Positions 38,983 through 51,034 are shown, counted from the stretch's first letter. The stretch: DNA of 64,000 nucleotides from Parapristionchus giblindavisi (GCA_943737045.1 CALSFV010000221.1:1116001-1180000); one strand, 5' to 3'. Numbers and translations: made by a program. Notes: a model not told the origin generated them from the letters alone.

Positions 38983-41240
38983 CGCACACTCCCTAACAGC
39001 GGAGGGGTAGAGACAGGGGGAGGGCACAAAGTTTCAAAATCATTCTAGACCATTCATATTTTATGGTTAGAGTCCCTAGGGGTGGGATACACTTCATCCA
39101 ATAAATTGGCCAGAATTATCGATTTTTGATCTACCAAAAGTGAAAAAATCAAATTGATTTTTTCCAATCGTGTCATATATCTTTCGAAAGGGCGTTGAAA
39201 GTTACATAAAACTGACAAGATTCAGAAGATTTCATTCATTGGTTTTTGAGAAAAATCCGATTTTACGAAAAAAATGCCAGATTTTCTTCCTTTCGTTAAA
39301 TAGCAGACAACTTTCCAGAAATCTCTTATTTCTGCCCCAGTTGATATCTTGTGTAAAAATAGGTGGGCTATCCGAATAACACAGTCATTTCAAAAATCTG
39401 CGTTCCGGAACATGCCATATTGACAAAAAACTAGCGTATTTTAGCGTTACAATCGTCGACGCGGGTTCGATTCCGGACAGGGGACAAAATTTTTGCAAAC
39501 TTTTTTTAGTTCCGTTTTAGATTCTAATCATCTTTTTTCGATGTTTAGGACTATTTTAATTGGTTTTCAGATCGCTCAATATCTAAAATGCAATGTTCTG
39601 AAAGTCGCAGTTTCTATTTTTCAGCATGTTTATCAAATGATATATTTGGGACATTAAGCACATACATCGTCATTTGATTACATCTTTATCAACAGAATTA
39701 AAATTGATTAGTTCTCCAATTCAATTGTTTCGTCCATGTTGAATATTTCGTTTATGTTGTTTCTGTTTGAAGTGACCATTAGATCTTCATCAGATATCAA
39801 CACCTCATCATCAATTGCATTAGCTTCGTGCTTGTCCAATTCGTTCTACAAATTCCTCCATTCTGTATCGAAATGCAGTTTATCGCTATCCACATCGATT
39901 GTAGAACGTTTCTCTCTAATTCCACTTTGCTTTCTTTTTTTTGTCAATGTTAACGGATGCCGTGGCTCTTGCAGTCTTTATGCGACTATAATACGAACTG
40001 ATTTGGCGAGCACTTAATCTTTCCTCCGGTGAAAATATCCTCGATCCATTAGGGTTTAGCGCTTCTCGCATTCTTTTCTCGCCATCTTCAGGACACTTTG
40101 GTTCCCTTATTGATTTCCTCATCGAATAATATGATAACAAAATTCTTTGCTTTTTCTGTGTATCGATTTGCCAATTTCTTCGTCTTGAGCGCATATCCTT
40201 GTACAACAATCTCGGAGACATGTTCATCTGCTTCATTCACTTCGGCGAATGCATCTTCTTATTATTTACGATGTTACAAAACAAAAAAAGTCTCGGTTGC
40301 AAGCGGTTCAACTCTCGTTCGTCTCTTCTTCTCTCACCAAATTAACATCAATAAATTAAAGGATACCCTCCTAGAAGGCTATAGGCAAGTCAGGAGTTGT
40401 AATAGTTCCATCAAGCAATTGCTGACGAAGTATTGAGCGAGGACTTCGTGGGTTATCCCTATTGTTTTCTGAATTCTGTTTCATGATTCACTATTGGAAA
40501 AGGATCAATCTTTGACTCTGAAGAACGTCTTCAATAGCTGATCAGATGAAAATGAACGAAGAATTGTTCAAGATCAAAGTACCCCGTGTATGGGTCCTCA
40601 GCACGCCCACAATGTAATTTAGTGGCAACCGGAAAAACAACAACTGAAATAACTATAAATCATGTGACTTATTATTAAAACCAATTAAAATAGTCCTAAA
40701 CATCGAAAAAAGATGATTAGAAGCTAAAACGGAACTAAAAAAGTTTGCAAAAATTTTGTCCCCTGGCCGGAATCGAACCAGCATCGACGATTGTAACGCT
40801 AAAATATGCTAGTTTTTTGTCAATATGTCATGTTCCGGAACGCAGATTTTTAAAATGACTGTGTTATTCGAATAGCCCATCTATTCTTACACAAGATATC
40901 AACTGAGGCAGGAATAAGAGATTTCTGGAAAGTGGACTGCTATTTAACGAAAGGAAGAAAATCTGGCATTTTTTCGTAAAATCGGATTTTTCTCAAAAAT
41001 CAATGAATGAAATCTTCTGAATCTTGTCAGTTTTATGTAACTTTCAACGCCCTTTCGAAAGATATATGACACGATTGGAAAAAAACAATTTGATTTTTTC
41101 ACTTTTGGTAGATCAAAAATCGATAATTCTGGCCAATTTATTGGATGAAGTGTATCCCACCCCTAGGGACTCTAACCATAAAATATGAATGGTCTAGAAT
41201 GATTTTGAAACTTTGTGCCCTCCCCCCTCCGCCCTTACAG
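38983..41240. mobile_element. 2.2-kb element with long inverted repeats and a decayed ORF
   Basis: Arms of about 600 bp (about 38,999-39,610 and 40,640-41,240) are inverted copies; GGGAGGGCACAAAG, TCCCTAGGGGTGGGATAC and CGAAAGGGCGTTGAAAG occur in both. Each arm contains a B-box-like GGTTCGATTCC (39,463 on plus; about 40,772 on minus, with one change). The centre carries a minus-strand coding relic. No target duplication could be fixed because a PLE fragment adjoins the right end. Confidence 0.8.
39708..40290 (-). pseudogene. Unrecognised protein relic inside the long-TIR element
   Basis: Read on the minus strand from about 40,290, a coherent charged protein can be followed through two frameshifts (near 40,095 and 39,925) and one in-frame stop (near 39,850) to a TAA at 39,708. 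Landmarks are KTKKLANRYTEKAKNFVIIL, a PEDGEKRMREALNPNGSRIF segment, ERLSARQISSYYSRIK and an acidic tail (DDEVLISDEDLMV). The basic central part with Tyr-rich helix is plausible for DNA binding. I do not recognise the family. It is likely a former element-encoded protein, or a captured host gene. Confidence 0.55.
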
Positions 41241-41658
41241 AAAGCCCGTTTTAACATTCATTAATTTATCTCTAGAACGAACTAACAATCAAGACGATAA
41301 TTGTGCTTTTCTTGATCTACAAATCGATATAATTTATAGCGGTCAAGTAAAAACCTCACTTTATAACAAAACAGATGATTATGAATTCAACGTAATTCGA
41401 TATCCCCATTACCAATCAAATTCACCTCTTAATATTGGTCTAAATACACTGCATGGTGAAACTATTCGCATATACAGGAATTGTTCTGAATATAAAGACT
41501 TCGTTAGCAGAATGAAATCATTGACAAAGTACTTTGTATCGATTGACTACCCTATATACTTAGTGCATAAAAGAATATTCAGAACATTGAATACTAATCC
41601 ATCAATATCCATTAAATATGCAACTAGTAATAGCGATATTTGCATGCGTTGTCTGTGA
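41236..41658 (+). pseudogene. C-terminal fragment of a second Penelope-like element
   Basis: About 135 codons are homologous to the end of the PLE ORF at 57,897: LYNKTDDYEFNVIRYP, PLNIGLNTLHGE, RIYRNCSEYKDF and NPSISIKYATSNSDIC line up with the full-length element, at clearly lower identity than a recent copy would show. The 5' part is missing; the fragment begins at the right end of the long-TIR element. The 3' flank to about 42,300 is the element's own tail and holds a hammerhead-like motif. Confidence 0.9.
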
Positions 41659-42140
41659 TAAACGTGCTTTGGTATAGGCAATGTTTCCAATAAGAGGCAG
41701 AGGTAGAGAGACCACTTCCCAGACGATCGATAACACCTGCGCAACCTAGTGATCTACCTGAACAGAGACACACATGCGCGCCTCTCTCACTCTATCCATT
41801 CTTCACTTCCTCTTAGTTAGTCGACTCTCGTCAATCGATATATGAGGAGGACCTACTTAGGGATTAAGGACGCAATCAATTCGACTTAAGGATACGTAAG
41901 CACTTATTATTGTACACATACTAGTGTTATTTTGCTAAAAGATATATGCATGAATTTTGGTAATATTAGACTAATACGAATATATTCATATAGTTTTTAA
42001 GTGTATAGTTTTCATGTATATGTTCACATTTTTCATGTATATGTTCACGTTATTGTATTATTACTAACCATAGAAATGAGATTTTGCATGCTTTAGCTAT
42101 AGAAACTATCATAATAAACCCTTTTGTAAACTAACTCAAT

Positions 42141-42215
42141 GGGGGTTCTACTGAAGATGGCCAACCCCATTGGGTAGAGGTTCACTGTCTAGAACCTAAT
42201 GGCCGAAACAGTGAA
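42141..42215 (+). ncRNA. Hammerhead-like core with permuted strand order, PLE fragment
   Basis: Segments in order are GGTTCTA-CTGAAGA (42,144-42,157); stem II strand GGCCA (42,159-42,163); a linker with an ACCC/GGGT hairpin; TTCACTG-TC-TAGAACC (42,181-42,196); TGGCC-GAAA-CAGTGAA (42,200-42,215). Stem I (GGTTCTA/TAGAACC), stem II (GGCCA/TGGCC) and stem III (TTCACTG/CAGTGAA) are perfectly complementary. The catalytic-core strings CUGANGA, GAAA and GUC are all present. Canonical order would put the GAAA strand second, not last. Cleavage would be expected after 42,189. The location is 483 bases 3' of the ORF stop. Confidence 0.6.
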
Positions 42216-43526
42216 TCTCGCCTCTACTAATAACTACTTTAGATTCATTAATCTCTAATTTTATGAGTACATTTGCATGTTTAACTATTACATATTTCGC
42301 TTATAATTAATCGATAAGAAGGATCCCACTATCGTTGTTCCTATCCACTTCTCTGTTTCTTTTGTCCCGGGAAAAAATTGTATTGCCCTTCTTCCTCTGA
42401 AGAGCTAATATTCACTATTCATAGCGTAAAAAATCGAGTGGGCAAAGGGGAAAAGACACCCAGGGAACCGCAGATCAATGATTGGATTATGCAGTATAGT
42501 ATATTATTATTTGAAAAGTTTAGATAATTTTGAAGCGGTTTATTGGGAAAAGATGAAAAGTGTGACGGACAGACAGACACGCACAAACAGACAGACGTGT
42601 TTTATAATTTTATAGAGTAAAGTAATTGTTGCAGAATCCAGGTCCAAGTCAAGTGGACGCATTCTTCGCGAGCTATGGTCACTTTTTCCCGCAACTTTTG
42701 ACGAAATTGAAGAGTCCACTTGTCAATTTGTTAAAGTACGGCGGCTTTAGCTTATTGTGCGGTTGTTTTTCAGCATACAGTAGTTGTAAAACAGGAGTTT
42801 TTGGTTAAATTTTAAAAATAATATAATTATTAATTTCAGGGATTTGGAGTACTTCAATCAGGTTGCTAAAGCGCGGAAACAGTGGCGCGAAGCAGTGGAC
42901 ACTGATAATAGGTGCACTTCGCAATAGTTATATATGGTGTAGCTGAACTACGGTTGCCGATCTTTGAGCGGGGAACTGTAGGACATTTTACTATTGTTGG
43001 TCAACATATGTATGTACAGTAGTTGTCAAACAGTAATTTTTGGTTTAATAATAGGATTATTAATTTCAGGGATTCAGAGTACATCCGTCAGGTTGTTAAA
43101 GCTCTGAAAGAGTGTGATGAAGCTGTTAAAGAAACTGATAAGAGGTTGGTTCACGTGATAATTATTACAGTATACACTGTAACTGAACTACGGTAGTCAA
43201 TCTTTCAGCTACGGTCACCTCGCGCAGCGTAACACGACAAAGAAGGCGAGGTATGGTAGCTTCAGGATATTGTACTATTGTTAGGACTGTGGGGCATGAG
43301 TATATTTTCGCCAAACGGAATAACATTCACACAAATATTCAATAAATGAATAACGGCATATGCCTATTCTTTCGGCATATTTAGGCATGAAAATGGCATA
43401 TTCTGCCTTACCGGCATCTCTATGCCGGTAAGGCAGAATATGCCATTTTCACAGCCCTCGTCAGCATACCGTAGTTGTCAAAGAGGTCTATTGGACCAGC
43501 AACTTGGACTATTCTAACCAAGCTCA

Positions 43527-43528
43527 AA

Positions 43529-43617
<89 letters not shown>

Positions 43618-43637
43618 CATCATCATCGTCATCATTA
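43527..43637. repeat. TTA/ATC microsatellite, unit 4
   Basis: About 30 ATT triplets plus ATC and GTC triplets, in the same intron position as in the other units. Confidence 0.95.
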
Positions 43638-43740
43638 TTTTTTATATTTCAGCTATGAAAGGACGTCTTCTGCCAAGAGCGGTCATCAAAAATCACATTT
43701 AATCTTTTTTCAGTCTCCTGATAACTTTGATTATCGATAA

Positions 43741-45295
43741 CTGAGAACTTATGTACTATTCAAAAGTTGAGAAAAGAAAAGATAAACCGAGAAAACTCTT
43801 CATTTTGATATCCTCTCATCACTTTCTCGTTTCATTTTTTTTCTTTTCGATACTTTTGAACACCACATAAAAATATCACGTTCCCGAAATCAAGAAAAAT
43901 TGACTGAGGTTCTTTGATTTGTAATTTTTTTTATTTGATCTCGATATAATTTCGATTTGTTAAATTTCATTTATCGCACTGTTGATTAATAAAGTAAATT
44001 GATATTTAAATACATCCATGAACCCCAATTGTTAAATTTCATACTCTACTTGTCGACACCCTAATTTAAAATTTCTGGAAATAATCAATAAATATTATAC
44101 TACAATGTCCATTAGCTATGGTATTCTATTTCGACAGTATCTGATTCTTACTGTATACTATTTCTACAGTATTGATTAGTTACAGTATGCCGTTCCATCT
44201 GACAGAGTGAACTGCTCACACGACAATCGTCCGTAACATCCTGATTGTGAGTGACGGGCGTCTGGTCAGTCAGCAAATGAACGAATCGTGATCTTGATCT
44301 TTACAATATATTCAAATCTCGTCAAAGTTCTTTCAAACAATTTTTGGACTAATTGTGGATCAATAATCATTAGTACACTGTAACTTTCCGTTCAGAACAT
44401 CAAAGGAGTGAATTCCGTCCGCTGTAATTAAAAACATTTGTAAGATTCGTTGATGTCTACGTTTATTGAATTTATCCTTTTTTGTGCAAACCAAGATACA
44501 TATATGTGCTGCAAAATTCAATCGAAAAATCAATAGATCATTGTTTCCAAAAATCAATACATCAGTGAAAAATCAATAAGTTTGTGTTTTGAAAATCAAG
44601 AAATCGGTGTTTAAAAATAAATTCAATAAATTCCGACCAATTTACGATTAAGGTTAACCGTGTCCCACGTGGAATAAAAAAACCTTGAAACTGTTCGGTG
44701 CGCACGTCCCATCTAGCATTCAAGCGATGAATGTAATGAACGATGTGAATGAGCGAGCGAGCTGTATGTGTGAGAGTACTACAACGATGGTTGATTACGT
44801 TAACGACGTACTTACATTGTTCTAACCATACAGAAATATTCGATGAGCGATACATACCCAAGCCTCTTTGCATCTTCGCGCTCTCCGTACTATCTCACTC
44901 GTTACCAAACCCGTCTGAAGTTCGCCCAACTAATTTTATGTTTCGTAATAATTCGCCAATTCTTTAGAAAGACGAAAATACATACAAGGCATTGTGGCTG
45001 CTCTCGTACCAAGTTTTTATACGGTTAATACAAAAGTGCATTAAAATCTCGGTAAAAGCCGGTCGAAAAATATCATTAATCTCTTATTCTACCATACAGA
45101 CACGTCTACTTACTCTATACACTCGCATTCTCAATACTTCCTCATATTGTGGAGATAGGGAAGAAAACGAGAGGGAGGGGAGATACTGATGGCCAGGTGG
45201 TAACTACTAGTTACTAACTAGGATGTGAGAAGCAGACGGGAGTAGAGAGAAAGAGTAAGACCCTCGATCAATCTAGTGTCGATCTAGTGTATTAT
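43741..45295. other. Unit 4 to copy E spacer
   Basis: Positions 43,741-44,180 are the unit 3' flank, diverged. About 44,215-44,850 is unique AT-rich DNA without recognisable genes. From about 44,865 (CTCCGTACTATCTC…) the sequence resembles the 5' flank of the array units again, including the CT-rich/GA-rich block at 45,100-45,270. Confidence 0.55.
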
Positions 45296-45685
45296 AAGGT
45301 TGATGTATTTTTGCTGACTAAATGAAAAATAACCTTAATGCGCATCGACGTTAGTTCAGCCTCTGTAATAGTATGGCAGCAATGGAAAATTCGGCACATG
45401 TTTTGCGTGAAGGCGAAGATTGAGGCAGCTTGTCATTTTGCTATCCATGCTTTACCCTACTTTATCCGATTATTTCTTGTAGTAAGGCTGCACTAATTTG
45501 AATATTATTAAACTGCACAGCCTATTATCCGTTCCAATACGATTTTAGAAAATTGCACGCACATCATACTTTTAGGGACTCTTCAGAATCTCTGTTTTTT
45601 CATGTTTTCCGACATATTCACATCTCTATCGCAACTAGCGTGTGCTACCTTGCGTATTTGTATTAGTATAGTATCTCCAACCTAA
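45296..45685. mobile_element. Mariner-like MITE upstream of copy E, degenerate
   Basis: The left end AAGGTTGATGTATTT and right end CCAACCTAA (45,677-45,685) are mutated versions of the 14,767-15,115 element, at the same distance upstream of the gene. Confidence 0.55.
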
Positions 45686-45820
45686 TATATTATTCTTCGA
45701 TTTGTCTTCCCACTCCATTTCATTGTCAATATTCATCAACGTATTTTCCATTAAGAATCGCTGATCTTTATTATGAGTCTTTTTTAGATTGGAATATTCG
45801 GATCATCACATTGAATCAAA

Positions 45821-46422
45821 GTGGATTCCTATAAGATCAAGCTATTGGTTCAATAACGTGTTTACACATTCTAAGATTTGTATGTGGTTCAGTAGGTATA
45901 GAACTTTATTCGACTTTATTCGTATTTTCGATGTTTCAAAATCAATTACAGGAGTCTTTGGGGCTCTCGGGAATTTAAGAGTCGTTATTGAGAAATGGTA
46001 TCAATACATCACAGATCCGACGAAAAATGACTGGGTATGTGTAAAATGGAAACTCATGTTTCTTCGTTTTTCAATATTTTTTTTATTGGCTCAATGTCAC
46101 CGCTCGTTATGGCCTTCAATAAAGAATTACTAATAATTTTATAAAATGGTTTCAGGATGAGCTCATCAGCAGTACTCGTCACTACGGCCGTCAATCGTTC
46201 CTATGGACGAGCCTTGTCGTAGGTGCTTTGCTAGTCCACGATACACTGTTAAGGTTTAACGAGGAATATCAGAGATATGTCAGTGTCAGAGACGTCACAC
46301 TAGATCATAATTTTGTTTCTCAGATTCTCAACCATTGTAAGGATGATAAGGAAGTGAGTGCTTCAAATTCATTAAGAAGAATAACGCCATGCAGTAACTG
46401 TGGCAGCAGAAACTGTTCTTGA
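45821..46422 (+). pseudogene. Membrane-protein family copy E, start lost
   Basis: Homologous exons are 45821-45895, 45952-46034 and 46156-46422 (TGA). The expected ATG is GTG, exon 1 is one base short (75 instead of 76) and has an in-frame TAA after 11 codons. Exons 2 and 3 remain open with good splice sites (GTATGT; TTTCAG). Exon 3 codes for 88 residues: a hydrophobic segment (SFLWTSLVVGALLV), RYVSVRDVTLDHNFVSQIL and a Cys-rich end (CSNCGSRNCS). This long exon 3 shows that the VRD…LD…F segment was coding in the ancestor. It may survive through another start, but as it stands the gene is most likely dead. Confidence 0.7.
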
Positions 46423-46992
46423 TGAATAAGAAGCCTGAAGCAATATCCCGTTTATTAATATTTATATCATTGATAATATTTATCATATTTTTTTATTTAT
46501 TGAATCTATTCCAACACCCATTGATTTGAAAAATGACGATTTAGATTAAAAAGATGCATCTATTGTTTACTATTTTCACTCTTCCTCCATCCATCTGTTG
46601 ACACATAGCAAAACATATTTACATGATTGACTCTATGCGAATTCACTTTCTATCTACTGAACTGCCTATTCCATGATTTTCAGTACTATCAAATTCAATG
46701 GCATGACATAACATTATTTATCAGGGGGTCGCATATTTTCGCTGATCATGCTTTAGGTTGATCATTCCTCATCCGTTATAATTAAGCTTCACCAATGTTG
46801 TCCCATTCTCTTCGTAATCTCGTTTCTCCATCTCTCCAGCGGTCTACATTGTCCTCTGCTGTGTATTCGATCAATATAATGTATCCAAACTATTAGTCTC
46901 CTTGTCCATTGATTATCGTACATATTCTTTTTGGCCCAGTTAAGTTATTTTCGTTGTTTCATCAACCCAGCCCATCTCTCCTGTTTCTCATA
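46423..46992. other. 3' flank of copy E
   Basis: About 46,430-46,680 matches the flanks at 7,900-8,180 and 20,010-20,080. No gene is seen in 46,680-46,990. Confidence 0.5.
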
Positions 46993-48427
46993 CAGTATCG
47001 GCCAAAAGTCTCCGGACACTTTTTCATTTTTTATAACTTTTGATCCAGGAAAGCAATCAAGCTGATCTTTTCAGCCAATGTACGGAATTTATCAAGGAAT
47101 ACAACCATGATGTGTTGAGCTTACTAAATCAGTTCACTGTTGCGTAATGATGATGCAATCGAAATACACTATTTTGAAAATTTACAATTTTTTAGTGATA
47201 TGTCGTTTTCTTCTGAAGCACTGTGAGAGTGGAGAACTACACTAGGGCCGCACAGTGAAAAAATCCGAAATGGCTCCGACTCCGATTTCGAGCGGTAGCT
47301 TTGTAGAAAATTTGACCTCCAAAATTTGAAACTCAGCTTCTAGGCGTGCTAACGACCCGTTCTAAGTGCCAACATGATGCTAGTGAGGAGTGATGTTACG
47401 CCCCAGATTATGGTTGTCATATCTCTTCATTCGCCCTCAGGGCATGAAAAATAAATTTTTTGGAAGGGCTGATTTAGAGACCCAACCGTTCAGAGGGTAG
47501 GTTTCCTAAAATTATGGTTCCACCGCATGCAGCTTTACAATGTATCATATATTTATTTCCCTTGTTTTGGTTTAGTTCCGATTCGTTTCAGACCAGCAGC
47601 AAAAGTTATGCTGAGGTCAACTCGGTGCGCGCTCTTGCGCTTTCTCTCTTACTGCTTTCGCCCCTGGCCCTCTATTGATGAAATCTCTTAGTTTCAAATT
47701 ACCAATGCATGTTAGAGATGTTCACAAAAGTTTTTACACTATTTCTGAACTTTGATCTTTGATCTTTGTATTTTGATCTTTACTCGCTACAACCGAGTCG
47801 ACCTCAGCAGAGCGTTTTCTGCGGGTCTTAAAGGAATCGGAACTTAACCAAAATAAGGGAAATAAATATATGATACATTGCAAAGCTGCTTGGGTAGGAA
47901 CCATAATTTTAGAAGACAAGCCCTCTGAACGGTAGGGTCTCAAAATCAGTCCTTCCGAAAAAATTGATTTTCATGCCCTGAGGGCGAATGAAGAACTGTG
48001 ACTACCATAATCTGGGAATAAACATCGCTTACCACTAGCATCATGTTGGCACATAGAACGGGTCGTTAGCACGTCTAGAAGCTGAGTTTCAAATTTTGAA
48101 GGTCAAATTTTCAACAAAGCTGCAGCTCGAAATCGTAGTCGGAGCCATTCCGGATTTTTTTCACTGTGCAGCCCTAGTGTGGTTCTACACTCTCACAGTG
48201 TTTCAGAAGAAAACGACATATCACTAAAAAATTGTAAATTTTCAAAATAGTGTATTTCGATTGCGTCATCACTACGCAACAGTGAACTGATTTAGTAACT
48301 CCAACACATCATGGTATTATTCCTTGATAAATTCTGTACATTGGCTGAAAAGATCAGCTTGATTGCCTTCCTGGATCAAAAGTTATAAAAAAATGAAAAA
48401 GTGTCCGGAGACTTTTGGCCGATACTG
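46993..48427. mobile_element. 1.4-kb Tc1-like palindromic element
   Basis: Ends CAGTATCGGCCAAAAGTCTC and complement (Tc1-type CAGT…GGCCAAAA) are flanked by TA at 46,991-46,992 and 48,428-48,429. The arms of about 600 bp pair almost throughout, for example GCATCATCACTACGCAA…, ACCCGTTCTAAGTGCCA and TCGCCCTCAGGGCATGAAAA. The middle (about 47,610-47,820) is unique. There is no transposase. It sits in the duplicated 3' flank of copy E, since matching resumes at 48,430 (compare 8,220 onward). Confidence 0.9.
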
Positions 48428-48689
48428 TATACAATAGTATGATGAGTTTCAGTGAAGTATTCGCTTGTTTTGCGGATTCTAAAAATCATTGGACTTCTTT
48501 TGTCGTACTTTTTCTTCTAAAAATTTTTGCTAAAAAGCGTTTTGTATGAATATACGTTCAAATTTCTTTCCAATTTATAAATTTAACAATAATATCCATC
48601 GTATCACTTATTCCCACTTCACCTTTTTTTCAATTTGCAATTATATCCGTAATTTGCCCAATGGACCCAGGTCCACAATGACTTGGACC

Positions 48690-48972
48690 CATTGTGGACT
48701 TGGACCCTCGCTCATTGTTTCTTTTTCCAATACAATTACCCGTACTCGTGGTCATAATATGAAACTTAGAACGTATCGATCATCTAGATACTTCTCACTA
48801 TCTCTCATTTAATAGTAATCGTATTGTACCATTATGGAATTTCTTCGAAAATAGTATTGTAAATCAACCCAACCCAACCATGTTTTGTTCTTTCGTACGA
48901 AAAATGTCGCTGTGATCAAGTAATTGCAGTGCATACTACATTTCTTTATATTTGATTTCACGCTCAAATCTC
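48690..48972 (+). repeat. Fragment of repeat A, left piece
   Basis: This matches about 56,640-56,868 inside the 1.07-kb repeat at 56,338 (blocks ACTCGTGG.CATAATATGAA, CAACCCAACCATGTTTTG and CGCTGTGATCAAG). It is cut by the long-TIR element that follows and continues at 50,636. Confidence 0.8.
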
Positions 48973-48989
48973 TCTATTTATCCGCACCA

Positions 48990-50624
48990 TAACACGGGTC
49001 ACCGGTAAATGTGTAGCAACGCCTGCCACTATGAAAAAAATTTTGTCTCCGATTTCGATGAAAGTCGGTCAGTGGGTGTGGTTGGAGGTCATGAGAAGGC
49101 CTAGCCACTTGATTTGACCAAAATTGCAAATTATCGATTTTTGTGATCTACCTTGAAAATGATCATAACTCGGTTCATTTTCATCGTACAGCGAGAGGAC
49201 AGGTGTCTTTCGAACCGTATTCTAATTCTCTCCAAAAAAGTTGTGAATGACCCGTTCGCTGCTAAGTCTTCTTCAGGGCGAAAAACGCGAAAAACGAATT
49301 TCTTGAACAAAAAGATTACCTGTTCTCGAAAATATTCTCCTTAACCCTTCGGTATTATTGCAGAAAACAATTTGTCAGATGACGTACAAACTCGGTATGT
49401 TGTTCATTTACCGTATCTCTGTCTCCTCAATACCGTTTAATAGAGTAAACGGGACTTAGCCATTTTTAACGCCTCTGAAGTTTTTTTATCGTATCTGTCT
49501 TTAAAATAGTCCAATCGACTATCTTAAAAATGGAAAATGATGCTCTCGGAAAGGCGAATAGCTATGACAACCCATCTTCGAGTTATTCGAATAAAACATC
49601 ATTAACACCGATTTTGTCGGCTGTTTCATGCCAGTTATGGAAACACTGTTGCAGAAATTATTTATTTCATTTACTGGTCTGATCATCTATTACACTTTAG
49701 TGTCTCCTTTCCTCTTTTCTTCCCCTTTTCGCCTCATCAATTTACAAAGCGAGAGAGAAATAACAACTGGATGAAAACCGAGATGAACATACTGTTTACG
49801 GATGAGGCCTCTGACTTGTCTACATCCCTCGTTTTCGATCAGTGATTTTGATAATTGCATATTGATTGCTTACTTTTATAACAGTGTCTTATGTATAATG
49901 AAAAATAAGTCGATTGGATGGTTTTTAGCAGCACAATGAATTTCCGTTCATTCTTCGAAATCGATGAAAAAGGAGAAAGTGTAGTGATTTTCCTCGAATA
50001 ACTCGAAAATGGGTTCTCATAGCTATTCGATCATGGTGGAACTTTTTATTCGCCTTTCCGAGAGCATCATTTTTTTCTTTTTTAAGATAGTCGATTGGAC
50101 CAGTTTGAAGGCTGGAAAAACTGTTCAGGCGAGAAAAAAAAGACTAAGTCCCGAGTACTCTATTAAACGGTATTGAGGGGACAGGGATACGGTAAATGAA
50201 CAACATACCGACTTTGAACGTCATCTGACAAATTGTTTTCTGCAATAATACCGAAGGGTTCAAGAGAAAATTTTCGAGAACAGGTCTCCTTTTTGTTCAA
50301 GAAATTCGTTTTTCGAGTTTTTCGCCCTGAAGACGACTTAGCAGCGAACGGGTCATTCACAACTTTTTTGGAGAGAATTAGAATACGGTTCGAAAGACAC
50401 CTGTCCTCTCGCTGTACGATGAAAATGAACCGAGTTATGATCATTTTCAAGGTAGATCACAAAAAATCGATAATTTGCAATTTTGGCCAAATCAAGTGGC
50501 TATGCCTTCTCATGACCTCCAACCACACCCACTAACCGACTTTCATCGAAATCGGAGACAAAATTTTTTTCCTAGTGTCAGAACCGACCGTTTTTGCTAC
50601 ACTGTTACAGGAGACCCGTGATAA
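48990..50624. mobile_element. 1.6-kb foldback element with arms of about 450 bp
   Basis: The left arm begins AACACGGGTCACC (48,991); the right ends GGAGACCCGTGAT (50,611-50,622). Inner blocks are GTCTCCGATTTCGATGAAAG, GTCATGAGAAGGC, GAAAATGATCATAACTCGG and AACGAATTTCTTGAAC, present in both arms. The two 63- and 95-codon open frames in the arms are the same sequence in inverted copies and are not evidence of a gene. It interrupts repeat A between CACGCTCA and GAAATGATAAAT. A clean target duplication was not found. Confidence 0.85.
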
Positions 50625-50635
50625 GTAACCTCTCT

Positions 50636-50710
50636 GTAAGAAATGATAAATATGATTATTATTATCTTTGTGATTCATGGTGCGGCCGGTACGTCTAATG
50701 TTAGATACAA
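50636..50710 (+). repeat. Fragment of repeat A, right piece
   Basis: GAAATGATAAATATgATTATTATT… and GCGGCCGGTACGTCTAATG match 56,861-56,922, continuing the piece broken at 48,972. Confidence 0.8.
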
Positions 50711-51034
50711 AATTATCACACTTCAAATATTAAGTTTAAAATTGCCGAATTATCTTGTTTCGGTAATTAACGATATTACCGCTTGCCACCCACATCTGAT
50801 ACGTACTACTCATGCCATGAATAAATGTACAAAGTTGTTGAAAGTGTCGAAAGAAAGCACATTGAATACAAAGTGCTATGCCTTTTTTTTAAATATGTAT
50901 GGCAATTTTGAGGAAAATAAGTTAGTTCACGATCATTCTAAGGGATCAGTCGCACAATATACATTTGCATAGAGAGAGCAGGAATAAAAATAGCAAGAAG
51001 AGATGAGCGCAATTGGAGGTTGTTATCTTTTGCT

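Larger units (their letters stand above)
37624..43740 (+). pseudogene. Array gene, unit 4: diverged, probably broken
   Basis: Homologous exons are 37624-37699, 37756-37838, 38780-38908, 42635-about 42768, 42840-42911, 43070-43144 and 43653-43740. Exons 1-3 and 5-7 keep frame. The donor of exon 4 (TTG|GTCAGC in units 1-3) has become TTTTTCAGC, and intron 3 has been blown up to 3.7 kb by a long-TIR element and a PLE fragment. Without splicing of intron 3, exon 3 runs on through VRHVILYNIFPQF to a stop at 38,978-38,980, because this unit lacks the TACTAG six-base insertion that stops units 1-3 earlier. So it may make only the short form of 117 residues. The last exon is also longer, ending at 43,738-43,740. 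Confidence 0.6.

Noticed and set aside
49153..50535. Matching 63- to 100-codon frames on opposite strands
   Set aside because: They are the inverted arms of one foldback element, so similarity reflects the palindrome, not a gene family.
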